NCBI RefSeq assembly: GCF_963678635.1
Contig: NC_087067.1
Location: 35,419,966-35,479,965 of the forward strand
DNA: 60,000 bases
Direction of reading: 5' to 3'
Origin: Symsagittifera roscoffensis
Lineage: Eukaryota; Xenacoelomorpha; Acoela; Convolutidae
A model generated the notes under the pieces. The model was not told where the DNA came from. It ran no database searches and worked only from the letters and a program-made list of their open reading frames with translations. The translations under genes were made by a program, and so were the position numbers. This document shows, piece after piece, positions 1 through 11,086 of this stretch. The first letter of the stretch is position 1, and each line of letters starts with the position of its first letter.

Positions 1-2142
1 ATATATTGTAAATCTCACAATATAAAACTGATTTTCGCACCGGTGGACGACCACAGAGCGATAGGCATGGTCGAAAGGCTCATACGAACATTAAAATCAC
101 GACTAGCGATAATGAAAATTGACAAAACAAATCGTCCATATAAGTTAGCATCGGACGTAGCTGAATTAATAAAAACCCTCCGTATTACACCTAACTCTTC
201 TACAAAAGTTACACCGTTTGAATCTCACTACGGTAGAAAAGCTAACACCCCCATAAGTAACCTCAGCACATCGCCTAAATTGTCAAACCTTTCATGGGAA
301 AATACTAAATTGTCATGTTTAGACGAAAAAGTACTTGCAAAACCAGCGTTGTCGGCGGAATCAATGTGGAACCGGGATATAAACAGCGAGGATGAACTAG
401 ACCTGAAATACAAACCTGAGCACCAATACGTTCCGGAACCAACATTCAACCCGGCCCCACCAGCACAAACTGTCGCGGATAAAAGTGCTACCGAAGGTAA
501 CCGACACACACAAACACACTCAGGAAAACGTAGAGCACAGAACCAGCCGGATGCAGATACACACACGGAGGCAGTAACATTAGACAGCAGCGATGAGGAA
601 TTCGACAGGAGGCTACTCCAAAAATTCCCAATAGGTGCGCACCTACCTTTGACGAATAAGCCTTATGAAGCCAGATCACTTCAGGAAACCTTTCTAAAAG
701 AAAAATCTAATGATTTCGATACACTAAGGACTCGTAACCCCATAAGATTATTAACATCACAAGAAAAAGAAAAATTACGAAATGCCCCATTAATATTTCT
801 AAAGGATCGTTTTAAAGGTCCAGCACATACCGTTAATCCTAAAACAGGACTACGCCTCGAACAAATTGCTAGGAAAACGGGGACAATTGCAAGAAAAACA
901 AAAAATCCGGGAACATTTGGGGCGCAGTTCAAAATTATCGAAAACGGCGCAATAATTAATTACTCTCCACACACTGCGTGGATACGGGAAGATGGGAAAC
1001 AACCTAGGGTAATTAGGCATGACGGTCTTGCATTCATACCAGATCCAAGGGTCTATGGAAAGTGTAGACCAGCGGCACTAAAGGACTTTGTCGCGTATAA
1101 ACACCTACCAAGAGCTAAACCGCGTATTTTAGAGAAAAAGACGACTAGCACAGGGGCACAAGGAGGAGCATCAAACAATTCAGCAAAAAGCCCTAGAAAG
1201 CCACCACCAAAATCAACACAGGAGATACTTCAGCAGACATTGAACCGACGAGCCCTAGGTCCACAGAAACTATTGGCTACATTTACACCAACACAGCAAG
1301 GGAATGCCCGGGACAGAAGCAAATCGCTCACGCAACGTCTCCCGGCAAAGGCAGTACCTCATAGAACAGTTAGCCCGAAGAAGAAAGCAAGAGTCGACTC
1401 CGCAACCATCCAATTCGACTGTGATACATCGATCTCACTCTCATCGGATAACGAGCTCGACCATAAATCCCCATCTCCAAGTCAACAACCTGCAGCAAAA
1501 CGTATTGACTTAAAGGCCACACCAGAAACCAAATCACCGGAAATACGGCGATCAACCAGATCACGGAAAAGCACGCTGGCCGGAAAATTCGGAAATGCCA
1601 TCCCAATTGGACACATCTCAACAAACACTGACGCCCCACTCACAGTAGCAACCATCGAACTCACAAGTACGGAAGAAATTATACCGACGAAACTTAGCAC
1701 CTCCAATCCGAGTGGCAAAAATGACGAAAACCAGATCACAAAATACAATGAGGACACGACACACCAAACAGCATCGTTGGCGTCATCAGATGAAATCGTG
1801 TGTACAGAGGTCCAGATGAGTAGCGATACGCCCGAGAACACCCGAAATACGACTAAGACCCATACAATTGAAAGAACCACAAGCTCGCGGTATATTCTAG
1901 ACAAGCCACAGATCACTGAAGACTCTTTCAGTAAAGATTTTGAAGAAGCAATGAATTTCTTACAATCGATTAGTCCTATTCGAGGAAATTCAATGACGTT
2001 CCAGAGAGAGAAAGAAGACGAAAAACAACCTTCCCCACAACAGAGATCAACTGACATTACTAAAACCGATAAACAACAATCGGCGGAGACGCGAGAACAA
2101 GCCAAAGATAATTCGCAGGAGGACGATGAAAATCAAGCTTAA
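1..2142 (+). CDS. pol: Ty3/gypsy pol, integrase C-terminal part with long extension (partial at window start)
   Basis: The frame is open from base 1, so the start lies outside the window; the first usable alternative start (GTG, base 43) is not the real one. The opening residues carry the end of a retroviral integrase core: VDDHRAIG followed by GMVERLI, with the catalytic Glu at bases 73-75 and a TLKSRL helix after it, as in Ty3/gypsy integrases. Around residues 75-95 comes the usual TPFESHYGRK segment. The remaining roughly 600 residues are a hydrophilic extension rich in Lys, Thr, Ser and Pro with a more ordered part near residues 270-380. The frame ends in TAA just before a polypurine tract and LTR, so this is the last frame of the element. 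The frame is uninterrupted, suggesting a young copy. I do not recognise the extension; it could be a Gag- or Env-like accessory region or an integrase tail. Confidence 0.85.
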   Translation: MYCKSHNIKLIFAPVDDHRAIGMVERLIRTLKSRLAIMKIDKTNRPYKLASDVAELIKTLRITPNSSTKVTPFESHYGRKANTPISNLSTSPKLSNLSWENTKLSCLDEKVLAKPALSAESMWNRDINSEDELDLKYKPEHQYVPEPTFNPAPPAQTVADKSATEGNRHTQTHSGKRRAQNQPDADTHTEAVTLDSSDEEFDRRLLQKFPIGAHLPLTNKPYEARSLQETFLKEKSNDFDTLRTRNPIRLLTSQEKEKLRNAPLIFLKDRFKGPAHTVNPKTGLRLEQIARKTGTIARKTKNPGTFGAQFKIIENGAIINYSPHTAWIREDGKQPRVIRHDGLAFIPDPRVYGKCRPAALKDFVAYKHLPRAKPRILEKKTTSTGAQGGASNNSAKSPRKPPPKSTQEILQQTLNRRALGPQKLLATFTPTQQGNARDRSKSLTQRLPAKAVPHRTVSPKKKARVDSATIQFDCDTSISLSSDNELDHKSPSPSQQPAAKRIDLKATPETKSPEIRRSTRSRKSTLAGKFGNAIPIGHISTNTDAPLTVATIELTSTEEIIPTKLSTSNPSGKNDENQITKYNEDTTHQTASLASSDEIVCTEVQMSSDTPENTRNTTKTHTIERTTSSRYILDKPQITEDSFSKDFEEAMNFLQSISPIRGNSMTFQREKEDEKQPSPQQRSTDITKTDKQQSAETREQAKDNSQEDDENQA

Positions 2143-2161
2143 ATTGAGAACTCAATTTCTT

Positions 2162-2174
2162 AAAAGGAGGGAAG
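2162..2174 (+). other. Polypurine tract of the gypsy element
   Basis: A 13-base all-purine run (aaaaggagggaag) lies 20 bases after the pol stop codon and directly abuts a TG dinucleotide. This is the position and composition of a plus-strand primer for LTR retroelements. Confidence 0.75.
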
Positions 2175-2565
2175 TGTTATCCATACGGATATCATAGTAA
2201 AACATTCCTATATAAACAATGTCCACTCAGGTGCTAAAACTACCAGTTGGTAATGTTTACATATTATAAACCTAAATGATTACATAATACATATAGAAGT
2301 CTGAGGATTAAATAAGTATCTATCTATACCTAACAACATATGTAATAGTTATTATGAAACGCTGTCTCTCAAATGCTTCGAGGTCAGCGTCATCCAGACT
2401 TAAACATAGACCGATGAATTTAAGTTACCATCGTAGTCTTTTCTATTTCTCATTTCATAGTCAGCGTTTAGCATAGACTTGACAACTTAATTATACCTCA
2501 CCCAACGGCTGAGGGTATAACACCTAGCATCCAAGTTAAGCCGACGCCACTCCGGATATAATGCA
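2175..2565 (+). repeat. Probable 3' LTR of the gypsy element
   Basis: Starts TGTTATCC immediately after the polypurine tract and contains a TATA-like box (tatataaac, near 2210). A plausible end is the CA at 2564-2565, preceded by ggatataatg, which loosely mirrors the LTR start. The 5' LTR is outside the window, so the right boundary cannot be confirmed by comparison. Confidence 0.6.
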
Positions 2566-5500
2566 ATGTGGTACCAAATATATAGATCAAATTTTTAGCT
2601 GTTTTCTTTCGAAGGACCATCATTCTTAATCACTCTTATTCTTAATGAATCATTGTTCTTTCATAAATAAAGTTTGCTCTTAAGCCATTATATGTGTAAA
2701 AAAGGCCTTGCATTTTTTGTATTATGATTAACTTCAGCGCAGCTAGCAGCGCGATAAATGAGGTGATATAAACTGTTAGTCCAATTCGAGAAAAAAAAAT
2801 TAAATTTCCGTGCCACCAAAAGGTCGTTTGCATGAACCATCATCTGGCATGGTGTTTTAGCTGTCAAATTGGTACTCTGGTGATTTGTCTCAACTTACCA
2901 ATTCCAAATTTACAGGGAGCTTTAATTCCCGATAGTCTGACAACTACCTCAAAAAGCGAAACATTGTGCAATGCTCGTCAACAAAATTTAATTCACTTTT
3001 AATTCTAGGTAGTCAATCAAGTAACTCCTAAGCTGTGAGTAGATCTGACTTTTGACACACTAAAATTCAAGTTTTGATCGTTAATTTATTCAAACTTATT
3101 CGCAAAGCTCGTCCCGCTTGACAATTTAACCTAGAAACTATTTTAAACATTTTAAAAAAAACTACCAATTAAAGGATGCTAACAAATCTGGTTATAATCT
3201 GCTTATCTTAAAATAGACTCTTCTACTGTTTCTCAAATCCCACCTGCTCTTTTAATGAAATTTGAGCTTTTGCTTGCTGTCCAGTTGCCTTTAAGCCTAT
3301 AAAAATCAATAAATCATTTTTTTACCGTACAAATAAAGTTTATAATGGGTGCGGGAAAAAACAGGAGAAGAGCATTGAAAGTGTTTCAATGTGAAAAAAA
3401 AATGTGAAAAAAATATTGCCTGATCTTACTCAATAGTAATTATTATAACATCCAATGTATATGGTAACATCTATCGATTTATAAGAAGAAGTTATGGTAT
3501 AAGTGTAGTGTGTCATGAAACTGAAGATGAGAATTTATCTATGTTATTAGACGTCAAAAACAATTTTGAAATTAAGTTTTTATTGTCGACCACTAAGGGT
3601 TATTTTTTCGACTAACCACACAAGTGACAAGCTATTCAAGATAGGGGTGGTTTTTTTCTCACGACAAATTGCCATATTTGTTCTTAGTGTCATTGACGGA
3701 GTTTTTTCAACACAGTTTGAAATGTGTTGTTAGCGTGAAATTCATTTGATGCTCAAAACTGAAAAAAATATATTTAACCTGTGATATTTTTTCATCAGGG
3801 CTCAAATTTGGGGTAACTAAAGTGCACTGTTTACCAGTTTTTCATTAACGCGTAGAGTAAAGGTGGCGTGGCACGGAACAGCATTATCAGTTGTTAAAAA
3901 AGAATTGTTCCAGTTTGCTCAAAACGAGGATAACTGGACTTGGTCACTAATTACGCAGAAATCTGCATTCGTTTCAACATATTGTTCCGACTTTCGATAC
4001 GAAAGTAACGGAATATTTGTGCTCGGGGTGGGTTTTTTTTCTTCAGACAAATTTCGACTTTTTAACTAGCCATTTTGACGGAATTTTTTAATATCATTTG
4101 AAAAGTATTGTTGTCCTGAGCTCAAATTTAAAAAGATATGTTACCTGTGACCATTTTTCGTTAAGTTAAGGGGGTTTAAAGATTGCCATTTTGGCCAATT
4201 TGGGACAATTAAAGCGCGATATATTTCGCGCTATTAACGCGTAAGCGGAGAGTTAATCCCTCTTAGAAATCGTTCCAAATTGGTTGAAAGAAGCTATTTG
4301 CCATAATTGTTTGTTACAAGGAGCGAATATTATCCTTTTCTACTTTATATGGCGTGTGGGGGGATGATTTTCATAAAAAATTTCAAATTTTAGAAATTTT
4401 TTTTCATTTTGTTTTATTTCAATTAATTTTTTAAATGTTTTTGCTGCTCCATAAACGTTAAAAGGCAGTCGGAACATTCAGGGCTTTGCCCTGATACGAG
4501 CAGTCTTGTTTTATTTTCTGTTTGTTACAAATACTTTTTAATTTCAATGATCAATTTTATCTTTTAAAATTATTGAGAGCCTGCTGGAATTATTATTAGC
4601 TTGTAAATTACAAAAAGTAACTTTTTGCTTTATTCAAACAAGAGTAGCTACATTTTACTGATGAAATTGTCTAGTTAATTCTTCATTTATTTTGCTGATT
4701 TAACTTGTCCGGCCAAAAAAAAAATAAACTTGAAACACGTTTCTTTCCGTTTTAGTTGATAATTGACAAAATTGGAGATTTTCACTGATTAATCTTACTC
4801 TTAAAGACAAGGTTTTTACTTCGTCTGGATTGGGACAAAAATAGACAGTCATGCCTTCACAGCTAAGAAAATTTTTAGCAAAAAAAGCTAATCAAACAAA
4901 TTTCATTTATGGAAATTGTATGGCTAGGATTTTTTTCTAAGGGGGCGTTCAAAGTTTTGTATAGTTGTTTCAGAAGTACCTCACCCTGTCTCAAAAAATT
5001 TTTTCAACCTGATGTCGAAATTTGTACTCAAACTAACATTTTCCATTTTTTGCATGCAACATTTAATTTTATAACTCTCAAAACACTGTTTTCTTTTTTA
5101 TGCATGATTTTGTAGGCCTTGATCAATGCCCGATTAATTAAATTTTCAAATTGTAATTTTTTTTTATCTTTGAGACTTTTTACCAAACCAAGTTCTCCTT
5201 CACAATAAAAAAAACTGACCAGCCTTTGGTGACTCTAGTTTTGAGATTTCCAAATTTTTTGTCATTTGAGTTTGGATAAGAAACAATTCAAAATTTTGAG
5301 AAGAAATTGAATAAAAAATCAGTTCTTTGATTTATGAAAAATTCTAGTCGTACAATTTCCATATATGAAAAGTCACTAATCATAGACCTTTATGCACCTT
5401 TTTGCACTTAAGGAAATGCATGGGAAGTGTATGACTGGCATTTTTTCAATGAAACAAACTGTATGATTAGCCTTATAATACACGGCCTCCCACATTCTTA

Positions 5501-8058
5501 GGTGGTCGGAGCAAAACAAAATCTGCGAGATTCAGCCTTGAAAGAAAAAGGCAAAAATATCTTGCACACAAGAGTTCTTGCATGCATCTAGCAACTTTTC
5601 ACTTCTCTAGAACAATAAGGTAAATGTTGCAATAAATTATAAATATTACCTTTAAATGTTGCAATTTGTAATCCACGATAGAGAAAATCAAATTAATGAT
5701 CCAAATCTGGTTAAAAAATTTTATCCAAATTGACAAAAACAAGATTTAGTTTCGGAATTAAAGTACTTTGCATCAAATTCCCTAGCTATAATTCGGCACA
5801 GCTTTTCAAATTTGAGAGACCTTCTGCCTGATCCCTGGTGTTTATCGTCTGCCAAAACGTGAAAAAAATAATCCCCCATGAACAAATTGGAGAGCCGAGC
5901 TCGTAATCTTACTCTTAAAGACAAGGTTTTTACTTCGTCTGGATTGGGACAAAAATAGACAGATTTCAGGGCCTTCACAGTCATGCCTTCACAATACAAT
6001 TTTATCCCTCTCGCTCTATGCTTATTTGAGATTTTTTTTCAATCAAATTTTGAGGTCTTAAAACTCAATATTAACAGGAATAACAATTATTCAAAACATG
6101 AAGAATTTCCTAAATCAAAACCGCGCTATTGGCTCCAATGCAAGCTTGACCTAGACTTCATTAACAAAAATTCTAGACAACCAAACAAATAATATATATT
6201 CAGCCAAGTTAACTGAGACAAGTCGGTCTAAAGTCAATCTGATATTTTCATGTATGAGCTCACAAAAATCAATCTGCTTCGAAAAAGAGCAAGCCCAGAT
6301 AACTTCAAGTTCTCATATGTTAAAAAAAAAGTTTTCACTTCTTAAAAAGGAACGACGAAAAGATTTAGAAAATTAAAATTAGAGCGAACTTAAAAACTAT
6401 AGCGAATTTAAATCACAGGTCAAGTATTTCATTGACTTGAAATCTTAATTTGTCACTAACCAGTTTTTCAGAATCTCTCGTAAGTCGCTGAAATAAAAAT
6501 TAAACGGTGACAAATCGAAAAGTAATATAAATTCAATTATCATAATTCTAAACACGGTATTGTCTAAAATGTTAATGAAAGTAAATCGACTCTTAAGGAT
6601 AAACGAGAGAAAAAATCAGAATCAGTTGCTGAATATAAATGGTGTTCAGCAAATGCTATTATTTAGGTCAAATAATTTAAATGGTTGTGATACAATAAAA
6701 ACAGCAAAGTGTGAAATACGCCAACCAAATATGCGAAATAGTGTCAAATGGCGCGTTTTGTTAAACAGCAGCAACCACATCAGTTTTTCAACATATGATA
6801 TAACAAAACCTTGTCATTTTGGATAACACTAAATGTTAAAGCCGAACCGAACCATTAAAGAAAAGCAAAGTTGAAAGTTGCTTTGAGCAAAACTTAACAG
6901 AACGGAATTTTTAAAAAGATTAACTTGGAAAAAAAATGAAGTAGTGCTTGTGTGAAAATAATTGTACAGTTTTTTATCTCGAGCTCTTAAAATATTGTGC
7001 CGGTTTTTTCCAACTCATTGCGTTAAACTAGTATAAGAGAAGGACCGTGTTTTCGTATGGCGTTTTAACCATTTGGCGTAATAACCAAGCCAGTTAAAAT
7101 TATAGGGAATGGTGAATTAAAAACTGTAAAACTGCTTTTTATTGGGAAACGGTTTTTTCTAAGCGTAAAGATGCGCTTCAGTTCCCAGCGGCGTATCTTT
7201 GTCATCTTTATTAAAAAAATTCACACTAATGCTATTTAAAAGAGTGAAGGGTTTTTAATAATTGCGTCAATTTTAAACAAGCAAGTGTAAAACAATTTCA
7301 AAAAATATTAACGAGTCTCAATAATGCTGAGGAAAACAAAAAAGGACACTGCTTGATATCTTATCATAGTTTTGCATTCGCCTGAGTTCGATACATTCAG
7401 TCTAAATACCTTCATGCTATGAAAAGCAATGTAAAAAGGGCATTAACTCCTTATTCATCAAAAAAGGTGCTTTCTTTTAATGCAGCAAAAATGCATATAT
7501 GACTTCATTCAAGAATAATACCAGAGTCATTTTGTGAGCAAGAAAAAGTCAGCAAGATGTTGATTTGAAACACATCAAGATAAGGCACTGGCAGACAACA
7601 TTTTTCTTTGAGAGCAGTTTGAAACTGCATAATTTTTTTTTCATAATTGGTTTATATAAACTCCTGCGTGGTACAACAATAAAAAGGCCTATCAAGCAGT
7701 ATTTGTTCTTCGCATTTAGTTAATGAAATCAACAAGGATTCATAGACTCTTTTTCACAATAGGAACTTTCACCTGGAGACATTTTTCGTCTGAGCCTATT
7801 GTTTCAGACAGCCAGTTTTTTTAGAATCAGTTCCAATTCAATAACAGTCTGATTGTCCTTCGCCCAGACTAAAGCGACTGGAAGTCCAAAAAACAGGACT
7901 TCCAGTGGATTTCCATTGCTGCCCAAAATAAAAACGACATCAGCGAGGAGTTTCGGGTTGAATGTTGCAAAATTCATCACGCAAAACTATTGATTGCAAA
8001 AATTTAACAGCAAAACTACTCGTTTTAAAATATGTTGCTTAGCCTGATTATTGATTTA
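2566..8058. other. Gene-free AT-rich repeat region
   Basis: No reading frame here has protein-like composition or a recognisable domain. Visible structure: one copy of the hairpin-ended dispersed repeat (about 3860-4510); a duplicated segment of about 55 bases at 4795-4855 and 5909-5965, each beginning cttactcttaaagac; and scattered halves of the palindromic motif described below (near 4912, 5343 and 5445). A 92-codon minus-strand frame at 5721-5999 overlaps the second copy of the duplication and has no supporting evidence. Confidence 0.5.
3860..4510 (+). repeat. Hairpin-ended dispersed repeat, copy 1
   Basis: The segment reappears, reverse-complemented and at high identity, at 18486-19035, and in part at 14570-14890, 22915-23220, 25140-25400, 28947-29640 and 38885-39085. 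Its right end is conserved: ggcagtcggaacat, then a 7-bp-stem hairpin (tcagggc ttt gccctga, 4478-4494), then acgagcagtcttg. The interior includes a short symmetric stretch (gcgctattaacgcg). It has no coding capacity and no clear terminal inverted repeats. A hairpin just inside one terminus recalls Helitron-like elements, but a CTRR end is not evident. Confidence 0.6.
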
Positions 8059-8255
8059 TTTTGTCATTGGTCTCAATCGATTATAAAAAGGCCGTTTTAA
8101 GCGCCATTATTTCTCATATTCAATGAAAACACACACAAAAAAATTATAATCAAGTTATAACAAAAACGAGGATAGCCGGTTGCTGTGCAAACAAAACAGG
8201 CAGAATGTTCCGACAACGCTTATTTTTGGTCTGAAATTTAAAAAAAATTCTTGAA
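8059..8255 (+). repeat. Left terminal inverted repeat of the MULE
   Basis: Pairs with the reverse complement of 10895-11086. Matching landmarks in order are tcgattataaa, aaggccg, ttcaatgaaaa, aatcaagtta, ggata.ccggttgctgtgc, aacgcttatttttg. Confidence 0.8.
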
Positions 8256-8317
8256 TTCTTAAAATTCTTGAAAATAAGAAATTCATAAAAATATCAAAAT
8301 TTTCGGTGCATATACAA

Positions 8318-8405
8318 AACAGTCCCATACAAAACAGTCCCATACAAAAGAGTCCGAAACATCAAAAAAAGGTTCTAAAAAACAGTCCCATACAAAACAG
8401 TCCAA
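8318..8405 (+). repeat. Minisatellite, unit cagtcccatacaaaa
   Basis: At least four units of about 15 bases, the last ones split by a diverged segment (aaacatcaaaaaaagg). The same unit occurs in inverted orientation at 10437-10590 on the other side of the transposase, so the two arrays are subterminal inverted repeats of the same transposon. Confidence 0.75.
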
Positions 8406-8532
8406 AACCAGTTGAATTTCATGACCTTGATCTTTTGGCGCCGACAGAATTGATCTACGCTTTGAAAACTCAAACAGGGGCAATTAAAGATCAAAGAGCC
8501 AAATTTGGAACAATAATTTGGATGAAAATCAA

Positions 8533-8606
8533 AGGACTCATGGTATAGTGGTTAAAGCGTTAGTCTCAAACTCTAGAGATCAAAGGATCGAATCTCCGGC
8601 GGCACA
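8533..8606 (+). repeat. tRNA-like segment (possible SINE head)
   Basis: Contains an A-box-like tggtatagtggtta and, 37 bases later, a B-box-like ggatcgaatctcc, the spacing of a tRNA internal promoter. The middle could form an anticodon arm with a ctcaaac loop, but the acceptor ends do not pair. It is therefore a degenerate tRNA-derived sequence rather than a functional tRNA. It lies inside the MULE transposon, downstream of the transposase. Confidence 0.4.
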
Positions 8607-8884
8607 AAAAATTTTCTAATTTTCCGAAAAAAGTTGAAATTTGGGTAAATATGATAACGGGTATATCTAGGGTACAACAAAGGGTTCAACCTTAGAGGGT
8701 TGGGCGGAGGGAAAAGAAAAATCAACACCTTGTATGTATTCATTATTTTGCCGGTTTCAAATCGACTCTAGCTCAATTTTGAAAAATCAAGGAAATTAAT
8801 TAACTTGGAAAAATTTTATTGCTTGGCAATATGGAATAAATGTGAAAGATAAAAAGAAAAGAAAAATCTGATTATAATTTAATA

Positions 8885-10156
8885 TTATAACTGCATCCTT
8901 TCAAAAACCAATACTTTTTGTCCTGCGCACATTTTTTCCAACAGTATTTCCGCGTTTTTTTGCTCGTCCTGGAACTTCTCGATCAGTTTTGGGAATGATG
9001 GATGCTTACTATTGACCAGTTTCACGAAGTTGCTGTTCCAACCTTCTACAGCGTTGTTGGTGCGGGGAAGGTCGTTTTTTACTTTTTGATGGCAACTCCA
9101 TTGCTCCATATCAAATCTGGGCTTCTGTCGTCCTTGAGAAGTCAGTCTACCAATATATGTGTCCTCGAAATAATTGAAAATCGGTTGACTTTCTTCAGAT
9201 GCCATACCTTGCAGAAGCTCGAAAGCTGTGGGGACGTCCTCTACGGGTAGAAATGCTGTTGCGAGAAGCATTCGAATAAGTTCGCGAAAATTAAGGTCAT
9301 TGTTGTAATTGTGAGTATTGCCTGACGACTGAACATGTCGCCAGACACTTTGACTCATATGGAAAAAACAAAACTGAATTTGAGCACTCTGATGGGTAGC
9401 TATTATTGAGTTTCGCACAGCTACTTCAAAATCAATTGTGACGCGTTTTGGGGAATCAACTTTAAGAATACTGAGAAGGCGACAATAAGTTGATTCCTTT
9501 TTGTCGGGTAGCAGAGCGTAAACAATAGGAATAAGGCATCCTTCAACAGAAGCGTGTATAGTATAAATCTGATAGAAAACATTGGGAGCAGTCGAAAACG
9601 TTCCATCACAGAACCAATCATCCGATAAAGATAGTAAGTCTAATCCAGGTAACGTGGCAAACACAATAACCCGATTTTCTTCTTGGGGACCAGAATCGTG
9701 AAGAAGGAACTGCTCTCCATCGTGGGTTTTCTGTAGAGCCAGTGGTAGTTCAAAGCCAGTCAGCGATGTTGGCTCTGCCATCTTTGGTCTTTTTTCGCGT
9801 CGAACTCTATTTACAGCTTGCTGATTAGCAGAATAACTAGGTAAATGAACAGCTGTTTCTCGGTTCACATCACGTTGGGCTGCAAAAATAGTCTGTCGCG
9901 GTGTTACATCGGATACTGCTGCTCGATCTTTAAGTGTTTTTCTGAACTTACGTTTTTCGATGTCAGCTGGATCGAAGAAGTGGCAGTGATCTTTAACGAT
10001 CTCAACGGAGTCGTCCTTTGTACGCACACGGCCATTGCAGCTACTTTGTCCGCAGCGCCAGGAAAGGGAGTTGTCTGCCAGTGTTCTGTGTTTAATATAA
10101 GCATACCCTTCAAAAATCAGTAACTCAGAATTTTTGTTTGTAAGTATGATTTCCAT
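8885..10156 (-). CDS. FLYWCH zinc-finger MULE transposase
   Basis: A 423-residue intact frame with an ATG start. Residues 15-60 form a FLYWCH-type zinc finger: F15, GY(17-18), WRC(33-35), C40, H57 and H59 are the expected aromatic and zinc-binding positions. After a basic linker (residues 65-130), a MULE transposase domain begins near residue 160. D184 (in CDGTF) and D242 (in IDFEVA) fit the first two catalytic acids; a CFFHMSQSVWR block follows, and a Glu in NAVEGWN near residue 370 fits the third. The transposase would bind the inverted repeats and cut and paste the element. No frameshift or stop is present and the long inverted repeats remain, so the copy may be autonomous. A domesticated single-exon FLYWCH-MULE gene is the alternative, less likely because the inverted repeats are intact. 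Confidence 0.88.
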   Translation of the reverse strand: MEIILTNKNSELLIFEGYAYIKHRTLADNSLSWRCGQSSCNGRVRTKDDSVEIVKDHCHFFDPADIEKRKFRKTLKDRAAVSDVTPRQTIFAAQRDVNRETAVHLPSYSANQQAVNRVRREKRPKMAEPTSLTGFELPLALQKTHDGEQFLLHDSGPQEENRVIVFATLPGLDLLSLSDDWFCDGTFSTAPNVFYQIYTIHASVEGCLIPIVYALLPDKKESTYCRLLSILKVDSPKRVTIDFEVAVRNSIIATHQSAQIQFCFFHMSQSVWRHVQSSGNTHNYNNDLNFRELIRMLLATAFLPVEDVPTAFELLQGMASEESQPIFNYFEDTYIGRLTSQGRQKPRFDMEQWSCHQKVKNDLPRTNNAVEGWNSNFVKLVNSKHPSFPKLIEKFQDEQKNAEILLEKMCAGQKVLVFERMQL

Positions 10157-10436
10157 CGATAGATAGTGAATTTCGTTTCTATTGAGTGTTGTCAGGTGTT
10201 TGCAAATGAAACAGATTGAACAACCTGTCTCTTTTTGCTTAGATTAAAAAAAGAGTCCACTTTCTTAAATTGCGTTAACTTTAATGTTTCGAAGATTATT
10301 GCTCTTATTGAGTGGCCGCTGCTGTTATCTAGGTTGTTCTAATTTCACTACTATACTACCTATTGTTATCCGGATTAGTTGGTATCAAAATGTGTTTAAT
10401 ATGAGATAAATTTACTTATCAGCTTCTAGAACAATT

Positions 10437-10590
10437 ATCACCTCGATCAATGGGACTATTTTTTGGACTATTTTTTGGACTATTTTTGGGACTGTTTTGT
10501 ATGGGACTGTTTTTTTGTACTTTGCTATGTTTTTTTGGACTGTTTTGTATTGGAATGTTTTGTATGGGACTGTTTTGTACAGACACGAAA
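10437..10590 (+). repeat. Minisatellite, unit gggactgttttgtat (inverted relative to 8318-8405)
   Basis: Repeats of gggactgttttgtat and the shorter tttttggacta, lying just upstream of the transposase start codon on its coding strand. This position could place it in the promoter region of the transposase. The array matches the reverse complement of the one on the other side of the gene. Confidence 0.75.
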
Positions 10591-10894
10591 TTTTCCAACC
10601 ACGAATGTTTTTAGGTTTGAACTTTGAAAATAAAAAATATATATAGTAATACAGTTTTTTTGCTTTTGGATCTCTTTGACTATTTTTCTCCACCCCCTCT
10701 GGTACCTAGTATCAAATCTCCAGAATAAATCAACGATTAAGCAATGGGAATTTTGTACATGTTAACAAATCTACACTCTTTACTCTTTTTGCAAAAAGGA
10801 GAGACTCGTTGATAGGTGTTTGAAGGGGCGGTGATAGTTAAGTGCAAAACAAAAGCATGGCTGGAATATTTTGTCATTTTCAAGATTCTTTTTT

Positions 10895-11086
10895 ATTTTT
10901 AATTTTGAACTTCAGATCAAAAATAAGCGTTATCAGAATATTCTGCCCGTTTTGTTGGCACAGCAACCGACTATCCTAGTTTTTGTTAACTTGATTACAA
11001 TTTTTTTCCTTGTATTTTCATTGAATGTGAGATTTTAGGACGACTAAAGCGGCCTTCTTTATAATCGAATGAGATCAATGACAAAA
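10895..11086 (-). repeat. Right terminal inverted repeat of the MULE
   Basis: The reverse complement aligns with 8059-8255. The outer end is caatgacaaaa. Beyond it, 11087-11310 contains direct near-duplications of flanking sequence (for example aaataaatcaacg at about 10723 and 11247), so local rearrangement has occurred. Confidence 0.8.

Larger units (their letters stand above)
8059..11086 (-). mobile_element. MULE-type DNA transposon with long terminal inverted repeats
   Basis: The left arm (8059-8255) and right arm (about 10895-11086) are inverted copies of one another over roughly 190 bases with scattered substitutions and short indels. Both start at the outer edge with ttttgtcattg and share a core such as cggttgctgtgc. 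Between them is a single intact transposase gene on the minus strand. Inside each arm sits an inverted minisatellite built on gggactgttttgtat (8318-8405 and 10437-10590). I see no clear 9-bp target duplication, so the outer boundaries are approximate. Confidence 0.8.

Noticed and set aside
228-2105. Minus-strand frames opposite the gypsy pol
   Set aside because: Shadow frames of a long coding region, without their own signals.
5721-5999. 92-codon minus-strand frame with mixed composition
   Set aside because: Overlaps a duplicated non-coding segment and has no domain, splice or homology support.
8533-8606. Functional tRNA gene
   Set aside because: A and B boxes are recognisable but the acceptor and anticodon stems do not pair.
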